Origin: Paracoccus sp. (in: a-proteobacteria)
Lineage (GTDB): Bacteria > Pseudomonadota > Alphaproteobacteria > Rhodobacterales > Rhodobacteraceae
Direction: 5' to 3'
DNA: 6,116 bases
NCBI GenBank assembly: GCA_018056045.1
Contig: JAGPGI010000176.1
Location: 1-6,116 of the forward strand
Each line of letters opens with the position of its first letter. Within the stretch, counting starts at the first letter, position 1. The notes under the pieces are model-generated. The model made no database searches. It was not told the DNA's origin and saw only the letters and a program-made list of their open reading frames with translations. The translations under genes and the position numbers were made by a program. Of this stretch, positions 1-4,964 are shown piece after piece.

Positions 1-191
1 CGGGCAAAATCATCAACTTGCGGGCGGCGCGGAAATCCGCCGCCCGCGACGCTGCCCGTGCGACGGGCGATGCGAATGCGGCGAAATTCGGCCGCAGCAA
101 GGTCCAAAAGCGGATCGAGCAGGCCGATGCCGACCGCGCCGCCCGCCATCTGGACGGGCATCGCCAGGACAAGGATCAGGGGGATGGTTGA
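1..191 (+). CDS. DUF4169 family protein, C-terminal part (start lies outside the window)
   Basis: Frame from base 3 reads GKIINLRAARKSAARDAARA and continues through AKFGRSKVQKR to RAARHLDGHRQDKD, ending at TGA 189-191, so about 62 residues are visible. The opening K-I-I-N-L-R-x-A-R-K, the central KFGRSK and the closing LDGH are the marks of the short, very basic, Ala/Arg-rich DUF4169 proteins of alphaproteobacteria, usually around 60 residues. Only the first one or two codons seem to be missing. The protein should be mostly helical and has no membrane segment; its function is unknown. The stop overlaps the ATG of the next gene by eight bases (184-191), which points to co-transcription and translational coupling. 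From memory, such genes often sit beside a ribbon-helix-helix gene and near fumC in Rhodobacteraceae; the upstream side cannot be checked here. Confidence 0.8.
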   Translation, partial: GKIINLRAARKSAARDAARATGDANAAKFGRSKVQKRIEQADADRAARHLDGHRQDKDQGDG

Positions 192-450
192 GCCCTTTAT
201 CCTTCCGGCCATGTCGGCCCCGGTCAAGCATTCGGTGACCATTGGTGGGCATCGCACCTCGGTCAGCCTTGAGGAACCCTTTTGGCGTGAACTGAAGCTG
301 ATCGCGCGCCGGCGCGGCGAAACCACCGCGACGTTGATCGCCCAGATCGACCACCGCCGCCCCGCCGATGTCGGGCTGGCGACCGCCTTGCGGCTTTATG
401 TGCTGGCCGAGTTGAGGCAAATGCTTGCAGCCCCGGACCCGGCTGACTAA
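184..450 (+). CDS. Ribbon-helix-helix domain protein (small putative DNA-binding regulator)
   Basis: This is an 88-residue soluble protein. Residues 13-30 (PVKHSVTIGGHRTSVSLE) form the N-terminal basic beta strand of a ribbon-helix-helix fold. The next segment, EEPFWRELKLIARRRGET, gives helix 1, and TATLIAQID with LATALRLYVLAEL gives helix 2 and the tail. This is the RHH_4-type family common in alphaproteobacteria; members are presumed to dimerise and bind DNA through the strand, but targets are generally unknown. I chose ATG 184 because AAGGA at 171-175 lies eight bases upstream and the start overlaps the DUF4169 stop, as in a coupled operon. ATG 211 (MSAPVKHSV) fits the family's usual N-terminus equally well but has no Shine-Dalgarno sequence in front. 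The protein ends 39 bases before yebC, so all three genes may share transcripts. Confidence 0.8.
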   Translation: MVEPFILPAMSAPVKHSVTIGGHRTSVSLEEPFWRELKLIARRRGETTATLIAQIDHRRPADVGLATALRLYVLAELRQMLAAPDPAD

Positions 451-489
451 AAGCGCCAGCGATACATTTCAAAGGATCTGGAAAGCACC

Positions 490-1233
490 ATGGCAGGCCA
501 TTCCAAATGGGCCAATATCCAGCATCGGAAAGGGAAGCAGGACAAGCTTCGTTCCAAGCTGTTCTCGAAACTGGCCAAAGAGATCACCGTCGCCGCCAAG
601 ATGGGCGACCCCGACCCCGACAAGAACCCGCGTCTGCGTCTGGCGGTCAAGGAAGCCAAGTCGAATTCCGTCCCCAAGGACGTGATCGACCGCGCGATCA
701 AGAAGTCGCAGGGCGGCGACGCCGAGAATTACGACGAAATCCGCTATGAGGGCTACGGCCCGAACGGCATCGCCATCATCGTCGAGGCGATGACGGACAA
801 CCGCAACCGCACCGCCTCGAATGTGCGCAGCTATTTCACCAAATATGGCGGCGATATGGGGCAGACCGGCTCGGTCAGCTTCATGTTCGACCGCAAGGGC
901 GAGATCATGTATCCGGCCAGCGTGGGTGATGCCGATACGGTGATGATGGCCGCGATCGAGGCCGGGGCCGAGGATGTCGAAAGCGACGAGGAAGGTCACT
1001 GGATCTATACCTCGGACACCGATCTGGGCGAGGTCTCGACCGCGCTTGAGGCGGCGCTGGGGGAATCCGAGACCGCCAAGCTGATCTGGAAGCCGCAGGC
1101 GCCGACCGAGATCACCGATCTGGAAACTGCGCAGAAGCTGATGAAGCTGCTGGATGCGTTTGATGAAGATGACGACGTCCAGAACGTGACCGGCAATTTC
1201 GACTTGTCGGATGACGTGGCCGCCCAGCTTTGA
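490..1233 (+). CDS. yebC: YebC/PmpR (TACO1) family protein
   Basis: The protein is 247 residues, the normal family length. It opens with the diagnostic [19 protein letters not shown] and continues with [16 protein letters not shown] and [12 protein letters not shown], the helical N-terminal domain (about 1-75). The two alpha/beta domains follow, with [23 protein letters not shown] near 90-112, then [14 protein letters not shown], and a C-terminal acidic stretch [15 protein letters not shown] near 220-234. Older work on the family describes DNA-binding transcription regulators (PmpR). Mitochondrial TACO1 and recent bacterial work point to a ribosome-associated factor that helps translation of proline-rich stretches. 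The protein is cytoplasmic. The start is fixed by family alignment; AAAGGA (471-476) and GGAAAG (480-485) precede it. Two hairpins follow the stop. In many bacteria yebC lies near ruvC, but not here. Confidence 0.97.
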   Translation: MAGHSKWANIQHRKGKQDKLRSKLFSKLAKEITVAAKMGDPDPDKNPRLRLAVKEAKSNSVPKDVIDRAIKKSQGGDAENYDEIRYEGYGPNGIAIIVEAMTDNRNRTASNVRSYFTKYGGDMGQTGSVSFMFDRKGEIMYPASVGDADTVMMAAIEAGAEDVESDEEGHWIYTSDTDLGEVSTALEAALGESETAKLIWKPQAPTEITDLETAQKLMKLLDAFDEDDDVQNVTGNFDLSDDVAAQL

Positions 1234-1239
1234 GGCCGG

Positions 1240-1260
1240 CCGCCTCCGGCGGGGATATTT
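1240..1260 (+). repeat. GC-rich mini-hairpin with GGGGATATTT tail after yebC
   Basis: CCGCC (1240-1244), loop TCC, GGCGG (1248-1252) form a perfect five-base-pair hairpin starting seven bases after the yebC stop, followed by GGATATTTGAG and an AAGAAGAA tract. From memory, a CCTCCGGCGGGGATATTT-type motif recurs at gene ends in many Rhodobacterales genomes, so this is probably one copy of a dispersed 3'-end element. I cannot show a second copy inside this window. Confidence 0.45.
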
Positions 1261-1274
1261 GAGTGAAGAAGAAA

Positions 1275-2138
1275 TCAGGGTCGCAGGTTTTCTGCGGCCC
1301 TTTTGCGTATCGCGCCGGTCAGGGGGGCCAGTGCCGGGCGGATGGCGCGCTGGACGTGCCAGTAAAGAGCGATATCGAGCGGCATTTCGGGGGCCAGATA
1401 GGCGAGGCGGTTTGCGGCGAGGGCAGGGGCGGCCATGCTGTCGGGGATCATGCCCCAGCCAAGGCCAAGTTCGACCACGCGGGCAAAGGCCTCGGAGGCG
1501 GGGACCTGATGGCCGCTCAGATGCAGTTTCGTGCCGGTGAGCGATTCCGCCCAGCGGCTTTGGGCGGCATCCTTCATGTTGAAGATGACAGACGGTGCCC
1601 GGCGCAATGCGGCTTCGGTCACGCCGCCCGGAAAATACCGGGCGATGAAGGCGGGTGTGGCCAGCGCGTGATAGCGCATGTGCCCCAGCGCATAAGCGTC
1701 GCAGCCCGGCACCGGCTCGGGGTCGGAGCTGATCGCGGCCGAGACCTCGCCCTTGCGCAGCCAGTCGCGGGCATGATCCTGATCGTCCACCACCAGGTCA
1801 TAGATCACGTCAAGCGCCGTCATCACCGGCGGAAACCATGTGGCGAGGCTGTCGGCATTGATCGCCAGCCGCAGCGTGGCCGGGGCAGCACCGGGATCCG
1901 TCCCCAGCGCCTGTTCCAGCACCCGCACCTGATCGAGATGCTGCATCAGCCGCAGCCCCATCGCGGTGCCGCGCGCCGGCGGGCCGCGATGGATCAGCAC
2001 CTCGCCCATGCGTTCCTCAAGCCCCTTGATGCGTTGCGAGATCGCCGAGGGTGTCACGCCAAGCGCCGCCGCCGCCTCCTCGAACGAGCCGCGGCGGATG
2101 ATTTCGGCAAGGGCGACAAGGGCAGCGTAGTCGAGCAT
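1275..2138 (-). CDS. argP: LysR-family regulator, ArgP (IciA) type
   Basis: This is a 287-residue LysR-type regulator. The N-terminal winged helix-turn-helix includes residues 18-41 (SFEEAAAALGVTPSAISQRI, then KGLE), and the effector domain follows. Features shared with E. coli ArgP are LAINADSLATW (91-101, NADSLATW being especially telling), RYFPGGVTEAAL (167-178), SEAFARVVELGLGWGMIP (215-232) and LYWHVQ (258-263). ArgP senses lysine and arginine and activates the divergent exporter gene. That gene is lysE/argO here, 97 bases away. I placed the start at the ATG on the minus strand at 2138 because family alignment begins at LDYAALVALAEI. Extending to 2237 would add a non-family tail and run into the lysE start. 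There is no clear Shine-Dalgarno sequence upstream (GCTGAACTTA precedes ATG), so initiation may be weak or leaderless. An inverted repeat covers the start and suggests autoregulation. Confidence 0.92.
   Translation of the reverse strand: MLDYAALVALAEIIRRGSFEEAAAALGVTPSAISQRIKGLEERMGEVLIHRGPPARGTAMGLRLMQHLDQVRVLEQALGTDPGAAPATLRLAINADSLATWFPPVMTALDVIYDLVVDDQDHARDWLRKGEVSAAISSDPEPVPGCDAYALGHMRYHALATPAFIARYFPGGVTEAALRRAPSVIFNMKDAAQSRWAESLTGTKLHLSGHQVPASEAFARVVELGLGWGMIPDSMAAPALAANRLAYLAPEMPLDIALYWHVQRAIRPALAPLTGAIRKRAAENLRP
1278..1304 (+). terminator. Rho-independent terminator of yebC, probably bidirectional
   Basis: GGGTCGCAG (1278-1286) pairs with CTGCGGCCC (1292-1300) as a nine-base-pair stem with one G-U wobble and a GTTTT loop, followed directly by TTTT (1301-1304). 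On the minus strand the same stem is followed by TGATTTCTTCTT, so it can also act on the converging argP transcript. The stem lies within the last codons of argP: the argP stop is 1275-1277 and the stem encodes its C-terminal residues. Confidence 0.75.
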
Positions 2139-2153
2139 TAAGTTCAGCTTAAT
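2137..2153. promoter_or_regulatory. Probable ArgP operator in the argP-lysE intergenic region
   Basis: ATTAAG (2137-2142), spacer TTCAG, CTTAAT (2148-2153) is a perfect 17-base inverted repeat. It contains the T-N11-A pattern (T2139, A2151) typical of LysR-type binding sites. It lies 82 bases upstream of the lysE start and overlaps the argP start codon (2136-2138). The following 2156-2184 stretch is AT-rich with a run of seven T (2163-2169) and probably holds the divergent promoters, but I cannot pick convincing -35/-10 pairs. Binding by ArgP is inferred from position and symmetry. Confidence 0.6.
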
Positions 2154-2235
2154 CTGGGTAACTTTTTTTAGTTTGTCTGAATACGTGCTGTCGGGCAAGA
2201 GAGGGCAACAGAAAGATCGCATAACGGAGCGTGCC

Positions 2236-2832
2236 ATGAGTGCTTATCTTGCCGGTTTCGGAACCAGCCTGTCGCTGATCGTCGCCATCGGGGCGCAGAA
2301 TGCCTTTGTGCTGAAGCAGGGCCTGTTGCGGCACCATGTCTTTGCCACCTGCGCCTTTTGCGCGCTGTCGGATGCGCTGCTGATCACGGCCGGGGTGATG
2401 GGGGCGGGGGCGATCGCCTCAAGCGCGCCGTGGTTTCTGGAGGTGATGCGCTGGGGCGGGGTGATCTTTCTGCTGGCATATGGCGCCAAGGCGTTTCTGG
2501 CCGCGTGGCGTGGCGGGGCGGCGCTGAAAGCCGGGCAGGGGGCAGCAAGCCTTGGGGCGACGCTGGCGGTCATCGCCGCGCTGACCTGGCTGAACCCGCA
2601 TGTCTGGCTGGATACGGTGGTGCTGCTCGGTTCGATTTCCTCGGGCTGGCCGGACAAGACAGGTTTTCTGATCGGGGCGGTCACGGCGTCGATCATATTC
2701 TTCTTTGCTCTGGGTTACGGGGCAAGGCTGCTGGCGCCGCTGTTTGCCAAACCCATCGCCTGGCGCGTGCTGGATGTGCTGGTCGGGCTGGTGATGTGGG
2801 CCATCGCGCTGGGGCTGATCCTGCACGGCTGA
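2236..2832 (+). CDS. lysE: LysE/ArgO family basic amino acid exporter
   Basis: This is a 198-residue inner-membrane protein, close to E. coli ArgO in length and shorter than Corynebacterium LysE. Family motifs are GAQNAFVLKQG (19-29), CALSD (42-46) in the second helix, a WGGVIFLLAYGAKAF segment (73-87) and the hallmark TWLNPHVWLDT (117-127). Hydrophobic segments lie near 5-27, 38-62, 68-91, 105-135, 143-167 and 177-196, giving the usual five to six helices. The family exports lysine and/or arginine using proton or charge gradients; which one this protein prefers cannot be read from sequence. ATG 2236 is supported by GGAG at 2226-2229 with a six-base spacer and by alignment; the frame is open back to 2173, but that part is intergenic. 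It is divergent from argP and almost certainly under its control. The DMT transporter gene follows closely. Confidence 0.93.
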   Translation: MSAYLAGFGTSLSLIVAIGAQNAFVLKQGLLRHHVFATCAFCALSDALLITAGVMGAGAIASSAPWFLEVMRWGGVIFLLAYGAKAFLAAWRGGAALKAGQGAASLGATLAVIAALTWLNPHVWLDTVVLLGSISSGWPDKTGFLIGAVTASIIFFFALGYGARLLAPLFAKPIAWRVLDVLVGLVMWAIALGLILHG

Positions 2833-2852
2833 GCCTTGCCATGAGGGGGAAT

Positions 2853-2888
2853 AGCGGGCATGCCGGTCGGATGACCGACATGCCCGCT
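2853..2888 (+). promoter_or_regulatory. Long hairpin over the translation start of the DMT transporter gene
   Basis: GCGGGCATGCCGGTC (2854-2868) pairs with GACCGACATGCCCGC (2873-2887) with a single C-A mismatch (2863/2878), and A2853 pairs with T2888. The loop is GGAT (2869-2872), so the ATG at 2871 begins inside the loop and the alternative ATG at 2880 lies in the 3' arm. No T-run follows (TTCCGCGACC), so it is not a standard intrinsic terminator. It may limit translation of the second gene or stabilise or partly terminate the lysE message. Confidence 0.6.
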
Positions 2889-3776
2889 TCCGCGACCCGC
2901 AGTGATCTGGCTGGTATCCTGTGGATGCTGACCACGGGCCTGTGCTTTGTTGCGGTGAACGGTAGCGTGCGCTGGCTGGGCGTGGCGCTGCCTGCGGCCG
3001 AGGGCGCATTCATCCGCTTTGCCTTTGGCCTGATCTTTCTGATCCCGGTGCTGGTGCCGGCGCTGCGGCAGGGGTTTTCGCCGCGGATCTGGCGGCTGTT
3101 GATGCTGCGCGGGGGCCTGCATGTCTTGGCGGTGGTCTTGTGGTTTTACGCCATGGCCCGGATCACCGTGGCCGAGGTGACGGCTATCGGTTTCCTCAAT
3201 CCGATTGTCGTCACGCTGGGTGCGGCGCTGCTGATGGGCGAGCGGATCTCATGGCGGCGGGCGCTGGCCATTCTGGTGGCTCTGGCCGGGGCGATGATCG
3301 TTCTGCGTCCCGGCATCCGTGAGTTGCAGCCCGGGCATCTGGCGCAGCTGGGCGCGTCTTTGGCCTTTGGCAGCTCGTATCTGGTCGCGAAACGCCTGTC
3401 CGAGGCGCTGCCCGCGACGGTGGTGGTGGCGATGATGTCGCTGACCGTCTGCATCGGGCTGGCACCCCTCGCGGCGCTGGACTGGGTGTCGCCCAGCATG
3501 GAACAATGCGCGGTGCTGGCGGGAACGGCGCTTTTCGCCACTGCCGGGCATTATGCGATGACCCGTGCATTCGCCGCCGCACCCCTGACGGTGACCCAGC
3601 CGGTGGTGCTGTTGCAACTGGTATGGGCAGCCCTTCTGGGGGCGCTGGTCTTTGGCGAGCCGGTCGATATCTGGGTCATGCTGGGCGGCACGATCATGAT
3701 CGGCGCCATCTGCTATATTACCTTGCGCGAGGCGCGGCTGCGGCGGGACGCGAATGTCCCGCCGCGGCAGATTTAG
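2871..3776 (+). CDS. DMT-superfamily transporter with two EamA domains
   Basis: This is a 301-residue inner-membrane protein with the ten-helix, two-repeat plan of the drug/metabolite transporter superfamily. The first EamA repeat spans about 12-145, with AAEGAFIRFAFGLIFLIP (42-59), AEVTAIGFLNPIVVTLGAAL (101-120) and MGERISWRRALAILVALAG (122-140). The second spans about 158-285, with LGASLAFGSSYLVAKRL (160-176), TVTQPVVLLQLVWAALLGAL (240-259) and FGEPVDIWVMLGGTIMIGA (261-279). The repeated GE motif before the last helix pair is typical. The substrate cannot be told; relatives export amino acids, metabolites or drugs. It begins 38 bases after lysE on the same strand, so co-transcription is likely. 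The start is uncertain: ATG 2871 matches the family's short N-terminus, ATG 2841 (only GAG in front) adds ten residues, and ATG 2880 is also possible. Its stop overlaps the converging gene by four bases. Confidence 0.9.
   Translation: MTDMPASATRSDLAGILWMLTTGLCFVAVNGSVRWLGVALPAAEGAFIRFAFGLIFLIPVLVPALRQGFSPRIWRLLMLRGGLHVLAVVLWFYAMARITVAEVTAIGFLNPIVVTLGAALLMGERISWRRALAILVALAGAMIVLRPGIRELQPGHLAQLGASLAFGSSYLVAKRLSEALPATVVVAMMSLTVCIGLAPLAALDWVSPSMEQCAVLAGTALFATAGHYAMTRAFAAAPLTVTQPVVLLQLVWAALLGALVFGEPVDIWVMLGGTIMIGAICYITLREARLRRDANVPPRQI
3737..3768. terminator. Hairpin inside the 3' end of the DMT gene, likely shared terminator of two convergent genes
   Basis: GCTGCGGCGGGAC (3737-3749) pairs with GTCCCGCCGCGGC (3756-3768) over thirteen base pairs with one wobble, with loop GCGAAT. 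It ends five bases before the DMT stop and lies just past the stop of the minus-strand gene (TAA at 3775-3773). Neither side has a real T-run (ATTTAG on plus), so its role as terminator or as a block to antisense read-through is inferred from stem strength and position. Confidence 0.5.
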
Positions 3777-4186
3777 GCGACGCCGAGAATGATCGGCTTG
3801 TCGGAATTATAATCGATATAATGCCAGCCATTGCGAATGGTGGTGATCTTGTAGACGTCGCCGCTTTCGTCGATGAATTTGAAACTCCAGCCCTTGCGGT
3901 TGTAGAAGTTGATCCGATAGGCATAGATCGGGCCACGGTCATGGCTGACGTAACCCTGCACGATACCAATACCTTCGGCGCCGGGCGAGGTATAGCCGGG
4001 TTGCTCGCCCGGAACCCATCTCAGGTCCTGATATCCCGCCATCGCGGCCAGGCTGTCTGCCAATTCGGCCGAAAGCGTCTCCTTGGCGTATCCTTCGTCT
4101 TTGGGATAGCCGACCTGAAACTTTTGGCCGGATTCGCTGGTCGACGAAATGATCAGATGGTTGTCGTTTTCCACGATGTCTTTCAT
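3773..4186 (-). CDS. Hypothetical protein, 137 residues, in a low-GC patch
   Basis: I do not recognise this protein. It has no signal peptide, no membrane segment and no cysteine. The first 50 residues are acidic and polar (MKDIVENDNHLIISSTSESG at the start). The middle holds RWVPGEQPGYTSPGAEGIGI (56-75). The last third is rich in aromatic residues and looks like alternating beta strands: IYAYRINFYNRKGWSFKFI (87-105), then DVYKITTIRNGWHYIDYNSD (110-129) and PIILGV. A small soluble beta-rich fold is my inference. The ATG at 4186 has GGA six bases upstream (GGATAAAGCATG). By hand count, bases 3781-4200 are about 53% G+C and 4201-4320 about 41%, far below neighbours, which suggests recent acquisition. 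It is convergent with the DMT gene, overlapping by four bases, and appears to be transcribed alone. The reading frame is intact. Confidence 0.75.
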   Translation of the reverse strand: MKDIVENDNHLIISSTSESGQKFQVGYPKDEGYAKETLSAELADSLAAMAGYQDLRWVPGEQPGYTSPGAEGIGIVQGYVSHDRGPIYAYRINFYNRKGWSFKFIDESGDVYKITTIRNGWHYIDYNSDKPIILGVA

Positions 4187-4369
4187 GCTTTATCCAATCT
4201 TTTTGAATGTCGAGCCGGAATGGGTGCCCGATGAAATAAGCTGATAATCAAAACAATCCATACGCGATGTGATTAATGCCACAATCCGCATAGGTGGTGA
4301 AAATTTTAACTTTATTCGGGTTCAGCGCCGGATAGCCGCCCGGTTGCGCGGTCAGTTGGGCACATGTCG
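4187..4369. other. AT-rich intergenic stretch upstream of the hypothetical gene
   Basis: This non-coding gap most likely holds the promoter of the minus-strand hypothetical gene. It includes a TGATAATCA palindrome (4242-4250), a TGTGA-N6-CCACA element (4268-4283) and an AAAATTTT palindrome near 4310-4317. I find no open reading frame that I would trust and no clear -35/-10 pair. Composition changes back to GC-rich at about 4320. Confidence 0.5.
4268..4283. promoter_or_regulatory. CRP-like near-palindrome (weak candidate)
   Basis: TGTGA (4268-4272), TTAATG, CCACA (4279-4283) matches the enterobacterial CRP pattern TGTGA-N6-TCACA in nine of ten conserved positions. It lies about 82-97 bases upstream of the hypothetical gene's start. 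The flanks are not symmetric, and CRP/FNR-family specificities in Rhodobacteraceae differ, so chance is a real possibility. Confidence 0.2.
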
Positions 4370-4395
4370 CAAGCCCCGGCCTATGCCGGGGCTTG
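4370..4395 (-). terminator. Perfect hairpin after the DUF1127 gene
   Basis: CAAGCCCCGGC (4370-4380), loop CTAT, GCCGGGGCTTG (4385-4395) is an eleven-base-pair perfect stem. It begins eight bases past the DUF1127 stop (4406-4404) when read on the minus strand. No T-run follows on that strand (CGACATGTGCCC), so it may be a 3'-end stabiliser or processing structure as much as a terminator. Confidence 0.55.
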
Positions 4396-4403
4396 GGCTG
4401 GGC

Positions 4404-4631
4404 TCAGAACGGATCCCAGTCGCGCGGCCCCCGTTCCCGCGGGGCAAGACCGATATCCCGGCGCAGATGATCCGAGAGATCCGCCAGCCTTATCGGAGGC
4501 GGGCGGGTCTTCTTGCGCCGGAACGCGGCGCGGATCAGCGCCGCGACGACCGGGAAAAGGCCGTAGCTCTGGATCATGTCGTCCATTGGTGCGCGAAGTT
4601 CTCGCGCGGGACGGAAACTGACTGCATTCAT
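4404..4631 (-). CDS. DUF1127 domain small protein
   Basis: This is a 75-residue basic protein. The C-terminal part, RLADLSDHLRRDIGL (48-62), is the DUF1127 (YjiS-like) core, here followed by APRERGPRDWDPF. A hydrophobic helix, LFPVVAALIRAAF (25-37), and an RRKKTRPPP linker come before it. Small arginine-rich DUF1127 proteins are abundant in alphaproteobacteria. One in Rhodobacter sphaeroides (CcaF1) is known to bind RNA and affect sRNA maturation, and others are linked to stress and phosphate metabolism. Any such role here is inference. The start is unsure: ATG 4631 gives 75 residues but lacks a Shine-Dalgarno sequence, ATG 4586 gives 60, and ATG 4577 gives 57 with GGAC just upstream. The shorter forms match the usual family length. 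A strong hairpin follows the stop. Confidence 0.75.
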   Translation of the reverse strand: MNAVSFRPARELRAPMDDMIQSYGLFPVVAALIRAAFRRKKTRPPPIRLADLSDHLRRDIGLAPRERGPRDWDPF

Positions 4632-4904
4632 GCTGGTTCTGCCGCCCGCTTGCGCGGCACGGCCCCTGTGTGTTGAGAAAAACGGACGGAATCCGGCCTG
4701 CCGAAGCAGGCATCAACCGTCGATGGAGGAGAGAGCGATCAGCCCGTCAGCCGGGTCTGTCGATCAGGTTCCGTCAGGCTTGCGAATGCGGATATCGCTG
4801 CAGGCCATGAAGGGCGTCAGCCGGAACGGCGGTATTATCGGTCATGCCAAGCCCTTTCTCTTGAGGTTGCGGAACAGGAGTTTGATAGGAGCGTGCGATG
4901 ATTC
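4632..4904. other. Intergenic region without a convincing gene; possible small minus-strand transcript
   Basis: Between the DUF1127 start and the choV terminator I see no gene I can defend. On the minus strand, ATG at 4845 opens a 23-residue frame (MTDNTAVPADALHG to the TGA at 4776-4774) with AAGGG six bases upstream, a good ribosome site for so short a frame. Further along that strand lie CTCTCCTCC (4733-4725), which is complementary to a Shine-Dalgarno sequence, and a hairpin with a TTCG loop (4711-4696). Together these could form a short mRNA or regulatory RNA, or part of a DUF1127 leader. A weak TATCAA box occurs near 4884. Confidence 0.3.
4678..4711 (-). terminator. C(UUCG)G hairpin followed by a T-run, possible terminator or attenuator
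   Basis: On the minus strand GCCTGC-TTCG-GCAGGC (4711-4696) forms a six-base-pair stem capped by the very stable C(UUCG)G tetraloop. A short CGGA/TCCG stem (4695-4683) and TTTTT (4682-4678) follow. The T-run is 13 bases from the main stem, which is far for a standard intrinsic terminator unless the second small stem is the active one. It lies about 47 bases upstream of the DUF1127 start. Confidence 0.35.
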
Positions 4905-4945
4905 GCCACAACCCGCCCGGCAGGAATTTTCGGGCGGGTTGTGGC
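4905..4945 (-). terminator. Terminator hairpin of the choWV operon
   Basis: GCCACAACCCGCCCG (4905-4919) pairs perfectly with CGGGCGGGTTGTGGC (4931-4945), a fifteen-base-pair stem with an eleven-base loop that includes a run of four A on the minus strand. It begins 19 bases past the choV stop. No T-run follows on the minus strand (GAATCATCG), but stem length and position make it the evident end of the choline transporter transcript. Confidence 0.7.
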
Positions 4946-4964
4946 TGTTCTGCAACATATGCGG

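Noticed and set aside
469..999. Minus-strand frame of 176 codons
   Set aside because: It is antisense to yebC, which is an unmistakable full-length family member.
1234..1241. GGCCGGCC palindrome just after the yebC stop
   Set aside because: An eight-base GC palindrome is expected by chance in this composition and explains nothing beyond the adjacent hairpin.
1263..2141. Long plus-strand open frame of 292 codons
   Set aside because: It lies antisense to argP, has low-complexity His/Arg/Gly-rich content and no family resemblance; it is a GC-bias shadow.
2139..2237. N-terminal extension of argP to the ATG at 2237
   Set aside because: The extra residues do not match the LysR family, and the start would overlap the lysE start and erase the regulatory gap.
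2358..2840. Extension of the DMT frame upstream through lysE
   Set aside because: This part is an out-of-frame reading of lysE with no membrane segments; the transporter begins after the lysE stop.
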